A stretch of 64,000 nucleotides of DNA from Adiantum capillus-veneris (taxonomy: Eukaryota > Streptophyta > Polypodiopsida > Polypodiales > Pteridaceae): NCBI GenBank assembly GCA_014529385.2, contig CM043969.1:17371446-17435445 (forward strand). The letters run 5' to 3'. Under the pieces are notes generated by a model that saw only the letters and a list, made by a program, of their open reading frames with translations, was not told where the DNA came from and ran no database searches. This document shows positions 20,906 through 31,776 of this stretch, piece by piece (position 1 is the stretch's first letter; every line of letters starts with the position of its first letter). A program made the translations under genes and the position numbers.

Positions 20906-22132
20906 TGTAAGGTGCAACGGATGTGAATGTTGAACTTTGCTCAAGATGAGTGCTCCGAACTGTGCTCAAGGTTCCTTTTACTTACGGAAGAGAGAGCCTT
21001 CCGTTCCTTTAGTGAGAGAGTGCAATGGACACAAACAAAGTGAAGAACACTGTGAATGAAGGTACTGAGACTGAGAGATAGAGAGAGAAGAATACGACAC
21101 CAGAATGTTTGTCAAAACCCTCCTCCGAAGGCCCCACTCTCTATGGAAAGAGCGGTCTACTTATGATTGCACAAATCTCTACAATGCTTGGACTTGCCGA
21201 CGATGTCGACGACGATGACAACGAGGACGACGACGAGACGGGCTGAAATTTGAAAACGCTAAGGGCTGAAATCTGCAAATCTTTATCTGCTGAATTCTGA
21301 CTCTATGTCGATGGCGACGATACGACGACGACGCGCTGAAAACGCAGATGCTGAAATCTGCGTTTTCCGGGCTGAATCTGCAAACTTCGCGGGATCTAAC
21401 CGTGCGGCGAGGATCTGCTGCGGGAAGGTGAGATTTTGGAGGTTTGGGACTTCTTCTGCGGGTTCTAACTGCTGAAAACTGAAAACGCTGGTCTATGGGC
21501 TCATTCTGTCGCGAAGATCTGCAAAAACGCCAAGGGTGATGCAAAAACATTGGGCTGATCTGGTCTCTACTGTGGAAATCTGATAACGCTAGGGAGTGTG
21601 TTGTGTCTTGTTGTGGATCTACTGTGCCTTGCTGTGGATCTGTAGATCTGCAATGCAAAAACGCCAAGGGCTGAATTGCATGCAAAAACGCCAAGGCTGA
21701 ATTTGGATCTAGGTCAACTGCTTGGGGGGGAGGGGGGTCTTGCTGAGAAGGTGCCTGTTGAACCGAAGCTCCTGCTACCTCTTTTGCCAGAAAGTAGCGC
21801 TAGGTTTCTTATATACAAACATATGAAATTTGCCCTACCTAGTTCCCAACAAAAGTCACTTAAATTTAATAAGTGAAAAATGTCAAAAATAGGGAAAATA
21901 CGTTTAATGCACTGGAAAATGCTCCTGATGGATTCTGATGGTACTGTTGTTGATCATGTTGTGTGCAACCAGAGGATATGCATCTACTCTAAGTGTCTCG
22001 ACATGCACGGTCTGCGAACAGATTCACAAAGTTGCCAGTTCACTTCCTATTCTAGACTGATTGAACTGAATTGAACCCATGTCATGAAGTAGCTTGTCCA
22101 CGTACACATAGGGTTAGATGTGTCACGTGACA
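20906..22132 (-). mobile_element. Solo LTR of the pol-less family
   Basis: Matches the LTRs at 15800-17088 and 19065-20363 from TGTAAGGTGCAACGG to TGTCACGTGACA but has no internal region or partner. It is flanked by the perfect 5-bp duplication AGTGA (20901-20905 and 22133-22137). That is the signature of LTR-LTR recombination after insertion. It is more diverged than the paired LTRs are from each other. Confidence 0.92.
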
Positions 22133-22761
22133 AGTGAAGCCGAAACTGCATGCCTGCTGTTGTTTTAATAACTGTAAAAGTATAAGGTGAAGATAGTGCA
22201 TGATTGAATATACTAGCAGGGTATGAATAGTAGCGATTGAAGTTGGCAACTAGTTATGCAAAGGCAAAAAACTTAGATTAGCGAGCTACACACCCCCTTT
22301 CAGAGAAGTTCTCAAAGAAAGGGTTGTGTGAATGAGGCTCATATGTCCCACCTTATATCAATTGCATCCATGTGACTAATGCAAGGGTTTTGCCTGCTCT
22401 CTAACTACAAAAGCAATCCGACAATGTGTGTAGTAGTCCTTAATTAATGTGCATTCCACTTCCCGCATGTTCTCTGTGTAATACACAGAGAACAGAGGCT
22501 CAATATAACTGGAGTCTAAAGCACTAAAAACCTTACATCCCAAAGATGAATGCTGAGCACGGTGCTTGCTACAAAACCTAATGGAAGGCACCTTATCACC
22601 TTCTAATAACAACATTGAAAGCTATTGGGTACAAATATTAGGCACTTCTGACTAGAGCCTTTTACATCCAAACATCATGATGTGCAAAACCACACTGTTA
22701 GCTTCACCATTTGGATAAAAAAAATATTTACATGCCTTAAGAGTGCAAACAAGAAACTCAC
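22133..22761 (-). other. Receptor-kinase intron start and unassigned sequence
   Basis: On the minus strand 22761 begins the first intron of the receptor kinase (CAG|GTGAGTTTC). An open frame of 79 codons (22615-22376) has no recognisable domain. A perfect 11-bp-arm palindrome, GTTCTCTGTGT and its complement around AAT, sits at 22469-22493. I found no kinase exon here. Confidence 0.5.
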
Positions 22762-25738
22762 CTGGTGCAATGTAGCCATACGATCCAACTATCGCAGATA
22801 GAGACTTCGATTGAGGAAAATCAATCAGCTTAGCCAAACCAAAGTCTCCTACATGCGCCTTGAAATTATCATCAAGAAGTATGTTATTGGATTTGATATC
22901 TCTATGTATGATTTGAGGCTTGCAGTCATGGTGCAAATATGCCAAACCCTGGGCAGCTCCTAAGGCAATGTTATATCTTACATCCCAATCCAGATCACAT
23001 GAGCCATTGTGCAGGTGCTCTCCCAAACTCCCTTTGGGCATGTACTCATAAAGAAGAAGATTTGCCTCTTGATGATAACAATAACCATACAGCTTCACAA
23101 TATTCCCATGGTTAATTTTCCCTAATGTGCTCAATTCAGCATCAAAACTGCTATCCAGACTTGCACTCTCTGTGTCTGAAACAAGCCTCTTTACGGCAAA
23201 AACTTTCCCACATGGCAGTTTGGCTTTGTAGACTGTGCCACAGGCTCCACTCCCGATCACTGAGAAATCTGAAAAAAATCCGGTAGCTTCCAGAATGCTT
23301 TGGAAGGTGAAGCCTGGTTTAGGGTAGAAGAAAGGGTCAGGCTGATCCTTCTCAATAACAATTGTCGGCTCTTGCGTTTTTGGCCTTGCGGACAACCAGC
23401 AGGCTACAACCATGATCAATAAGAATGAACCTCCAATGACTGAAACAACCACACACGCAACCGTTCCGGCCGAGGCTGTATCTTGAATAGTCGAATCAGT
23501 TGATTCTTCTTGAGGAGGGCTATTGCCACATGACACAAGCAAAGAGCCTCCACATAACCCAGGATTGCCAACAAAGTTGCTTACATCCATTTTTTGAAAT
23601 GCTTTTGAGTCAGGCAATGGACCTATAAGATTGTTGTGAGATATGTTAAAAATGACCAAGCTTGTCCAGGTGGCGAACGAGGCAGGGACTTCACCAGAAA
23701 GCTTATTTTTCTGCAGATAAACATATTCTAGCAATGAGAGAGATCGAAGCTCTGCTGGAATAGATCCTGTTAAATTGTTGCTGCTAAGGTTTAAAGCAAT
23801 TTGAAGACCTGTCATACGACCAAGCTCGGGTGGTATTTGGCCAAAGAAGGAATTCCCTCCAAGTTGCAGCTCAGTAAGCCGAACAAGGTTTCCGAGGGTT
23901 TTCGGAAGAGTGCCTGTTAAATGGTTGTCAGCAAGGGCAAGCTGCTCTATTTGGGACATACAGCCAATTTCACGAGGAATTGAGCCTGTAAACCTGTTCC
24001 TGCTTAGATCCAATTGCAAGAAGTTTCTGTTCTCGATAATTGCCAGTGGGATTGCTCCGGCGAGCTTGTTCCCTGAAACCTTCAGAATTGCTAATTGAGG
24101 TAGCTTTCCAAGCTCCCATGGAAGCTCTCCAATGAGGTAGTTGTCCGAAAGAATGAGGCCTTGGAGAGCAGTGCAGTTGCCCAAATGTGGTGGTATGCTT
24201 CCGGTAAACAAATTCTCTGACAAATCAAGGTATGAAAGGTCTGGCAATTCGCTCAGTTCCATGGGTATTGTTCCTAGAAGATTATTCTCCTCCAAGCTCA
24301 TTTGGGCAAGAGAATTGCAGCTCCTTAAACCATCTGGTAGCTTTCCTGTTAAATCATTAGACCATAAATTAAGCAGGATGAGCTTCCCATTCTTGCATAC
24401 ATTGTAAGGGATGCTGCCCATGAGATGGTTAACCGAAGCATCCAATACCATCAGATTGCTGTATTGACCCAAGAGGGGCGGAAGAAACCCGCTCAAATTG
24501 TTGTCAAACAGCCGTATGTATTCAAGCGATGGCATGTATTGCAAGGATTGGGGAATGCTACCTGTTAGCCTGTTGATGGAGAGGTCAAGTTCCTGCAAGC
24601 TGCTCATATTACCTAAATTGGAGGGGATGCTTCCTGTGAAGAAGTTCTCAAACAAATGAAGTAACACCAAATCTTGAAGTAGAGTGAGCTCCTTGGGGAT
24701 GCTTCCAGTCATGTTGTTCTCCGAAAGATCTATTTCCACTGCATAGCTGTAGTTGCCGAAACTGGTCGGAATTCCTCCACTCAATTTATTTTTGTAAAGA
24801 TATAGCCTCTCCATATAGAGGAGGTTACCAAGCTCACTAGGTATGGTTCCCGTCAAATGGTTGTCGTACAACGCTAAAAGCTGTAGAAGACTACAATTTG
24901 CGAGTTGCAAAGGAATGTGGCCGACAAGCTGGTTCGTCCAGAGTGCTAAGCTGGTGAGATTTTGCAGATTTCCAAGCTCTACTGGTATTTGTCCTTCTAG
25001 CTTATTCTGGGCTAACCCCAATACTTGCAAGCTTGAACAGTTTCCTAATTCCTTTGGGATTGTGCCTGAAAGTGCATTTGCTCCTGCTCGAAATGTTGAT
25101 AGCATTTGTAAACGGCCAAATGAAGCGGGAACAGACCCTGTCAGATTGTTGGAGTACAAAAGGAGCAACTCTAGAGACCCCAAGGCGCTCAATTCGTGGG
25201 GAATCGAGCCATTGAGAAAATTTGACGCTAAAGTGAGCGTGCGAAGGCGCTTTGCTCCTGCAAGCTGCCATGGGATGCCACCAGAGAGCTTATTACCACT
25301 AAGATCCAATGTGAGCAGAAACGCTAAGCCTCCCAATTCCGGAGGGATTGCACCAGATAGTTTGTTTTCTCCTAGATCCAAAACCTGCAATTTGCGGCAA
25401 TTCGAAAGCTCCCATGGGATCGACCCTGAAAGATTGTTGTAGGACAAATTCAGCGCTGTTAACTCTGAGAGCTGTCCGAGAGCAGCGGGAAGCGAGCCTG
25501 CAAGGTTGAGGTCTGAGAGTGTGATGCTGTAGACGCGTTCGCGCACACACCTTACTCCGTACCAAGAGCAGAAAGAGGAGCCTGATGAATTCCAGTCTGA
25601 GAGGTGCAGAGATGGGTCTTGCAGAGTTGAATGGAGTGCCGACAGGGGAGTGGATTCATCGCCAAAGATCGGCAATGCAGAGAGTATGATCAATGTGACA
25701 ACAACGAAGAGGGAGGAGGAGGCACAAGTACCCTGCAT
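22762..25738 (-). CDS. LRR receptor-like Ser/Thr kinase, subfamily XI-like, exon 1
   Basis: A plasma-membrane receptor kinase. Exon 1 encodes 992 residues plus one base. Start at ATG 25738-25736 gives a hydrophobic signal peptide (about residues 1-26), an LRRNT with SFCSWYGVRC, about 27 leucine-rich repeats (residues ~68-715), a transmembrane helix (~759-782) and a kinase domain from ~822. Visible kinase residues: GSGACGTVYKA (~829), the Lys of FAVKRL (~850), HRD in IIHRDIKSNN (~945) and DFG (~965). It is therefore an RD kinase with its key residues intact. Coding stops matching the family after GSYGYIAP, where CAG|GTGAGT is a strong splice donor; LRR-XI kinases such as At2g33170-type genes commonly have an intron at this point. 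The frame read beyond 22762 is intron. The second exon was not found in the window. Confidence 0.92.
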
Positions 25739-25740
25739 TG

Positions 25741-25758
25741 TTAATGCAGGCGTGCCAT
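25741..25758 (-). promoter_or_regulatory. Five-codon upstream ORF before the receptor kinase
   Basis: ATG at 25758-25756 encodes M-A-R-L-H and stops at TAA 25743-25741, two bases before the main ATG. In the leader it could lower or condition translation. Its presence in the mRNA depends on the unmapped transcription start. Confidence 0.4.
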
Positions 25759-25984
25759 TTCGTCAGAGCAGCTTTGTATTGCTCAAGATTGAAGTGGCCT
25801 TTATTTCCAGGGGCCAAGATTGGCTCTACAACGGGCTTGTGCATGTGGGCATGCTCTGGTTGTGGCTATGGCATTGCAGCAGAAGAGCAGAATTCATCAG
25901 GGTGACTGGGGGGATTCGGGGAACGTCCACGGTCCGGGTGTGGGCTTTGATCGTTGCGAGCTTGTGTGTTGAAATGTGTGCCTC

Positions 25985-25986
<2 letters not shown>

Positions 25987-26047
<61 letters not shown>
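25987..26047 (+). repeat. Compound (GT)n(GA)n microsatellite in the leader or promoter
   Basis: About 30 bp of GT followed by about 30 bp of GA. It lies about 250-310 bp upstream of the kinase ATG, where it reads (TC)n(AC)n on the coding strand. TC-rich tracts are common near plant transcription starts. Confidence 0.95.
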
Positions 26048-26050
<3 letters not shown>

Positions 26051-26198
26051 TGGGACCATGGGTTATCGGCAATTGGGTCGTGCGTGCACGCAGTCAAGAC
26101 TCAAGAGCCCAGACTCGCAGAGCGAGACCCACAGTCTTCGAGCTGGCGAAATGCAGCTTTGAAGGGCATATTCTCAGATTCCTAATTTCCTAAACGAG

Positions 26199-26207
26199 GT
26201 ATATAGA
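26199..26207 (-). promoter_or_regulatory. Possible TATA box of the receptor kinase
   Basis: The minus strand reads CTATATACC about 460 bp upstream of the ATG. If used, the leader would be about 430 nt and would include the TC/AC tract and the small upstream ORF. Inferred from motif only. Confidence 0.3.
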
Positions 26208-26448
26208 GCAAACCTTGTACTTTTATGTGCCACTGGCACTCATCAGTGGATCTCCTTGATGCGACCCCTTTCATTCTCATCCTAAGGATTCCCAGATTCT
26301 TCTGGGTCCTTCCCATTGCCTCTAGAGCTCTCCCATTGCCCAACAATCTTTCCCATTGCCTTTGTCATTGTCTAACCTTGATCTCTCTTCCCATTCCTCT
26401 GTTATTCTTTTGAAGAGGAGGGGCTCCTCAAAAAAAAATACTCGCCAG
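26208..26448. other. C/T-rich spacer
   Basis: Contains repeated CCCATTGCC motifs and an A run at 26430-26439. I see no coding feature. Confidence 0.4.
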
Positions 26449-26960
26449 TGTTGGTGACCCCCTCCACAATTATTTTTACCAATAACACGAAACCTTTGAA
26501 AACCAAAGTGGGTTTGAATTGCAGCTACATGGCCACCTTCTCTATCTAAAATTCAAGCAATTTACTACTTGTCCTCGATGGTGTGAAAAGTGGATCCACA
26601 TATGGCATTTTCTCTAGTTCTAGCCTCTTCCAAGACCTCTACTATGTTTCAACAAAGATGCTACATTTATCAACGTCTCATGTGTAGAGGCTTTCAACCA
26701 AAGGAACAACACTACATAGGAGTTGGCTTCTAGCGGTCTTTGGAGTATGAGCGTCAGGACACAAGTTCACAACCTACAAGTCGAGGTTGGAAGCATACAT
26801 GAATAGGGTCTAGGGAATACTCGAGAGATGGATCCTTTATATAGGGAGGAGGAGGGCTAGCCTATATAAAGTGTTGGTTGGGTGGAGCCTTAATGTGCTT
26901 TTTCATCTCAATCGTGAGGGCGCCTTTGATTGAGGGCTAGGGTGTGCCTTGGTCCTCCTA
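26449..26960 (+). repeat. Probable 5' LTR of the old copia element
   Basis: Starts TGTTGGTGACC and ends just before the primer site. It includes TATATAAA at 26863-26870. With no partner LTR in the window, its left end is a judgement from the TGTTG start. Confidence 0.45.
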
Positions 26961-26961
26961 G

Positions 26962-26974
26962 TGGTATGAGAGCC
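26962..26974 (+). other. Primer-binding site, Met-tRNA-like
   Basis: TGGTATGAGAGCC differs at one position from TGGTATCAGAGCC. Confidence 0.75.
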
Positions 26975-27221
26975 ATCATCTGATCTCTTGTGTGTTTGTG
27001 TGTATTGTCCCAACAATGGTTTGAATCTTACAAACTATTGAACCGTACAATGAACTACACTAGAGCATATATGTGCACAAGAAAATACTCCAGATGTGAC
27101 CAAACCTTATGTATGTATAAGAAAATACAAATATACAAATTGTGATTAGATATACGAATAAATTTGACTAGAGGTACACATATTACTTAAATTAGAAAAA
27201 TATTATTCATATCATTTAAAA

Positions 27222-28108
27222 CGGGTTTGTTGTTGAGGACAAATTGGATGGGGATAACTACCCAATGTGGGGTTACATGATGTGTGTTTGGAATGTTGTG
27301 TAAGGCATTGATGTACGTCCACCTTCTATGGATATAGGCTCTCTTGAGGATGTTGCAAGTTCTAGAAAATCAACTGCTACTATAGTTTTTTTGCCTATGG
27401 TTGAGCATTCGTATTGGAATGTAAGAGATGCACAGGCTCATGCATTTATTTCATTATCTGTGAAGTGCACTATTACTCCTCAAAACATAAAAACAAGCTT
27501 GGTATACTCTGGTTGGTTTTTATGCAAGTCACAATAAGGCTAAAATTGCTCTGCGTAAAGAGGTGGAGTCGAAGATTATGCAAGAGAAATATGATATGGA
27601 CACTTTTCTTAGTGGTATCAAGGATATCAGTGAGCAAGTCATTTCTACAGGTGAACTTATTTCTAATAGTATACTTATTTTGTTGGTGCTTGGAGACTTA
27701 TGACCCAAGGAAACCCTCAAGCTGTCAAGTTTGATGCATTATGCACATTGTTATTACAGGAGTCACTTTCAAGAAAGAACAAGGTTAAATAGTATGCAAT
27801 CGAATAGGCTTTTATTGAAGAGGTGATTATAACAATGCAACCACTTCTCGAGGTTCTTCTATGAGTAGTAGGTCACATGTGTCTAGAGCTTCTGTAAGCA
27901 ACAATTTGTCTGTGAATTCTAGCAAAAAAGGCAAGAAGAAGATGTTACAAGGCTAATGATCACTTGATAAGAAATGCCCTAAGTTGAAGGCAAAAGAAGC
28001 CAAGAAGAAAGAGGATTGATCTACTATTAGTGCAGCTATTGTAGAATCTTCTATAAATGGAGATTGTGATGTTCATGTGGATGCACATTGGAAATTTAGT
28101 GCAAAGTG
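27222..28108 (+). pseudogene. Copia gag remnant
   Basis: Begins with the typical copia gag opening, KLDGDNYPMWGYMM. It continues in shifted frames through AKIALRKEVESKIMQEKYDMDTF and ISEQVISTGELISN, the UBN2-type gag core, into a Ser/Lys-rich tail. Several stops and frameshifts break it. The expected zinc knuckle is not clearly readable. The solo LTR interrupts the sequence at its end. Confidence 0.7.
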
Positions 28109-29903
28109 TGTCATAAAATATAATATCTAACTTTACCAAATGATTTTCTTATATTAAACTGACCATTTAATGTGGGAGAATAAACGGGAACGAGAATTAG
28201 AATAGAGACATGTGCTTCTAGATCTATCTCAACAGAGGACCAAAAGGAGAGATGGTTACATCTCAATAGGGGTCCAAAAGAGATTGTCTACCAAAGAGCA
28301 ATGTGTAATAAGTGCTTCTAGACTTATCTCAATAGGGGACAAAGAGGAGAGATGGTTACATCTTAATAGGGGTCCAAAAAGAGATTGTCTACCAAAGAGC
28401 AATGTGTAATAAGTGCTTCTAGACTTATCTCAGTAGGGGACCAAGAGGAGAGATAGTTACATCTCAATAGGGATCCAAAACGAGTAGTCTATCAAAGAGA
28501 AACGTGCATCTAATGGAGCTTAAAATACCTTAGGGCTAGCTTCATTAAAGACCTTCAAAGGTTAGTGTTAAAAGTCCTTAGACCTTAAGCAAGTTAGGGT
28601 TGTGCTTGAGGTGGGAACCCAGTCCAAGCTTGAGGTGTTTCTTATGCTTGGTGATTAAGGTGCTTGAGGTGCTTGTCATGCTTGATGAGTAAGGTGCTTG
28701 AGGTGCTTGTCGACTAAGGTCTTTGTCGACTAAGGTGCTTGTCATGCTTGATGAGGAAGGTGCTTGAGAAGCTTCCCGTGCATGGGGGGTAAGTTGCTTG
28801 AGTAAGAAAGAGACCCTAAAAAGGAGGGGGAAAGCCCAAAAGTTAGGGGAATATTTCACTTAACCTTCCAGTGACCCAAAGGGCACCCACTTTTCAAGGG
28901 GCACATAGACACATGTCAGGCTCTCCCTATGCTTAGCCACATGGTGTTCTTGAATCCTATTGGCTTGGCTAAAGAGGGGACCAATGAGCTTCTAGTTCAA
29001 TTCAACAAATATCTAGATATTTTCAAGTTCTCTCTCTCAAAGATGTAAGGAGGACACTTGTCCAAATGCTACTCATGTTTCTTGAAATGCATTATGTATG
29101 TGATTGGCTAGGAGGAGAGGGGTCCAATGAGCTTAAAGCTTGAACAAAAAGGAGGGGTCGACCAAAGCAAGCAAGGGGTGTGCTTGGGGGTATATACCCT
29201 TTCACACACTCATTTTTCACTAATTCTCACTTGGTGAAAGTAGAGGAACTCCATCTCCTTCTCCAAGCTTGTTGAGAAGTGAGAGCCTACACCAACACTC
29301 TTGACTATGGAATGCAAATCCAACCAAGAGCCATGCTTCAATGCTTAAGCTTGCCATCTTCTCCATCTTCATTACTATGCTATTATGTATGCTAGCAAGA
29401 AGAGTGATGATAAGTGAGGAACTACGTCTTTCTCCTATGGAATGTTTTTTCTTCCTCTTCCCTACCCTCATTCCCCGCTATCTCTCTCCACCTTCAAAGG
29501 AGTTTGAGGCCTTGGGACTGAGGCTTGGGATAGTTAATGCTCTCTACAAAGTTTATGTTATGCTCATGATGCATGAAGCTTTCCATCTTCATTGAATCAC
29601 CTAAGTCACAAGGAACACAAAGATTGTATTATACCAAGTCTCTCTTGATGGGAGAATCTTTAATACAAAAGTCTATTGGAGGGGGGACTGGCTCCACGTA
29701 AATCCGGTCCTCAATTGTTGTCAAGTTCTTTAAACTCTCTCTCTTGCAAAAGTATTGCTCATGCCAAGTTAATTAAGTACTATGTTTATGTTGCTACCAT
29801 CAATTAAGTTCACCCTCTATGCTCTCCAAGTAATCTCACAAAAGTGTTTTCTATAATTTTTCTAATTCCTCTACTCTCAAAGTCATAGGCCATTTCCATT
29901 ACA
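28109..29903. mobile_element. 1.8-kb solo LTR inserted in the old copia element
   Basis: Sequence unrelated to the copia host starts TGTCATAAAA and ends CCATTACA, and is flanked by the perfect 5-bp repeat AAGTG (28104-28108 and 29904-29908). Inside are a TATATA box near 29188 with a CACTCATTTTTCAC-type start region, a tandem repeat and GCTTGAGGTGCTTG minisatellite-like motifs. No ORF of an enzyme is present. TG...CA ends plus a 5-bp TSD favour a solo LTR. The family is unknown. Confidence 0.65.
28212..28510 (+). repeat. Three-copy 100-bp tandem repeat
   Basis: Units starting GTGCTTCTAGA lie at 28212, 28312 and 28413 and are closely similar. The third is slightly degenerate. They lie within the solo LTR. 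Confidence 0.9.
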
Positions 29904-30958
29904 AAGTGTACTATGACCCTTCTGTCCATGATGCATGTATGTCGGTTGCTGTAGAATTATATTTTTGGTACTTTGATAGTGGTGCTACAGAGCACATTAC
30001 TTTGCATCGTGATTTGTTTACTTCTCTTATCGAGGCTATCCCTCACAAGGACATGATACCTCATGCCAACAATGTCTCTTATCCGATCAAAGGAGTTGGA
30101 AAGGTTGTACTAACTATTGTGAATGGTAGTTCTTTCACACTTGTTGATGCACTTTATGTCCCAGGGATAAAGAAGATCTTGTGTTTGTATCTGCACTTGC
30201 AAGGCTTGGTTTTGTTGTCAAATTTATGGATGACAGATGTACAGTTCATGATCTCAATTTTGGTGGATAATATTGTTGTCTCTGGCATTTTGTGCCATGG
30301 GGCTATATAAGCTCACTTTGTATGACAAGCATCCGTTAAATTTTACAAATGTAATTGTGGATTCAAAGGCTATCTTAGATGCCAAACTTTGGCATGTACA
30401 TTTTGGGCATCTAAATTTTACCAGCTTGCTATGTTTACAAGAATCTGATATGGTTACTTCTTTGCCAATGTTTGAAGCACCTTTCAAGCATGTTTGTGAA
30501 AGTATATTTTGGTAGGCCTACATGCAGGTTACAACTTGTCCGTTAGTGCTGCTTGTTGGGCTATGCAAACTTCATCCTTGGGTAATTACTTGTACTTTGT
30601 GACTTTCATTGATGATTACTCCAAGCATGCATGGGTGTATCCACCTAAAGCTAAGTCGTAAATGTTCATGTGTATCAATCAATTTTTTGTTATGGTTGAA
30701 ATGTCTCTAAATGTACTATGGACACTCTCCGTTCAGATCGGGGGGGAGGGGGGGTGGGGAAGGAGTATATGTCTCATGAATTGATTATATTTTGGCTAGT
30801 TGTGGGATAAAAGACCAATGTATAATGTTGTATACACCTCAAAAAAATGGTGTTGCTGAAAGGAAAATAGGTTGATTATGGAGATGGCACGATGTATGGT
30901 GAAGAGTCAGGCTTTACCACATTTGTTTTTTCTTGAGGTTGTTATGTATGCTAGGGGC
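29904..30958 (+). pseudogene. Copia protease and integrase remnant
   Basis: Protease: WYFDSGATEHIT retains the Asp-Ser-Gly active site (about 29965-30000). GAG-pre-integrase: LWHVHFGHLN near 30385. Integrase: VTFIDDYSKHAWVY near 30605 and PQKNGVAERK near 30840, the block with the catalytic Glu. A G-rich insertion near 30739-30760 and many stops disrupt it. Homology ends near 30958. Confidence 0.75.
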
Positions 30959-31776
30959 GTTGCAGAGGAAAAAAGGGGAACACACTTAGAACACAACACA
31001 ATGCCTCACTATAGCCCATGGTATACACAACGACCCAATCCACTAGAGTTCACCTTCAAAACTCGACACTATCCGCAATCAAATCACTGCTTGCACACAA
31101 CTATACGTACACATGCTTTGCAACTAACATACCCGATCATTCCGCTCTGCTCAACTCACAGCCTTCCACACGCACACAACCTCTCTCTATCTCTCTTTGC
31201 ACAAAAGACCTCGGGGGGGGGGGGGGGGGGGACACACGCTGACACACATCCGTAAGCGCACGCACACAAGCAGAGAAGAGAAGGGAAAAGAGGGGATCGA
31301 TGCCAAGAGACAACAATGAGGGCCTTCCTTCATTATTCCAACACAATCATTTACAACGTATCCCAAGCCAGCACAATCCTCGGCAACATATCCTGGTTTC
31401 ACTGATTGCCTAGGCAAAAAAAGCTTCAATCGGCAATAGCCCCGGGAAATTCCCGTGCATCTCCTTTTATAGGAGTGGCTAAATACCAAAAAGGAAAAAA
31501 ACAAGTGATAAAATCACAAGGCCTGCCAATAGATGAAACAAATTAAGAACATGGAAGGGAAACACAAATGCGCAAGGACAGAAGTCACATTGATTGAGAA
31601 AGTGATTAGCAAATTACATTACAGAATGTCCGCCTCAATGAAGGGCTGAAGAGTAGCAAAATTTTGTCCTTTGAGGATGAAGGTAGGCATAGAATATGGA
31701 AACATGGTTTGTTTTTGTGGAGAGGATGAGGGAAGGGAGAGATGACGGGAAAAAGGGAGGGAGGGAGGTATAAGAA
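30959..31776. other. Unassigned sequence, poly(G) run and probable Helitron 3' flank
   Basis: A G run lies at 31213-31231. No coding sequence is recognised. The 3' end of the minus-strand Helitron must lie in here, but I could not place its terminal motif. Confidence 0.4.

Larger units (their letters stand above)
26449..30958 (+). mobile_element. Old Ty1/copia retrotransposon, truncated and split
   Basis: A decayed copia element on the + strand. It has a probable 5' LTR (26449-26960), a near-perfect Met-tRNA primer site, gag pieces (27222-28108), then protease, GAG-pre-integrase and integrase pieces (29904-30958). It is interrupted by a 1.8-kb solo LTR. No reverse transcriptase or 3' LTR follows, so its right end is missing. 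Integrase before RT cannot be checked, but the gag type and GAG-pre-integrase domain place it in Ty1/copia. Confidence 0.75.

Noticed and set aside
22652-22761. A kinase C-terminus reading EFLVCTLKACKYFFYPNG
   Set aside because: It follows a consensus GTGAGT donor at the known intron site and has no kinase similarity, so it is read-through into the intron.
24843-25442. A 199-codon + strand gene opposite the receptor kinase
   Set aside because: It is the antisense shadow of the leucine-rich repeats; repeated codon patterns keep the complementary frame open.
25741-25844. A longer receptor start or a separate gene from the frame 25844-25656
   Set aside because: That frame differs from the kinase frame. 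ATG 25738 gives a proper signal peptide directly followed by the LRRNT.
28102-29909. hAT transposon with an 8-bp TSD (CAAAGTGT)
   Set aside because: The 8-bp match includes the CA end and TG start of the insert. Read as TG...CA with 5-bp AAGTG flanks it fits a solo LTR, and no terminal inverted repeats are visible at hAT scale.
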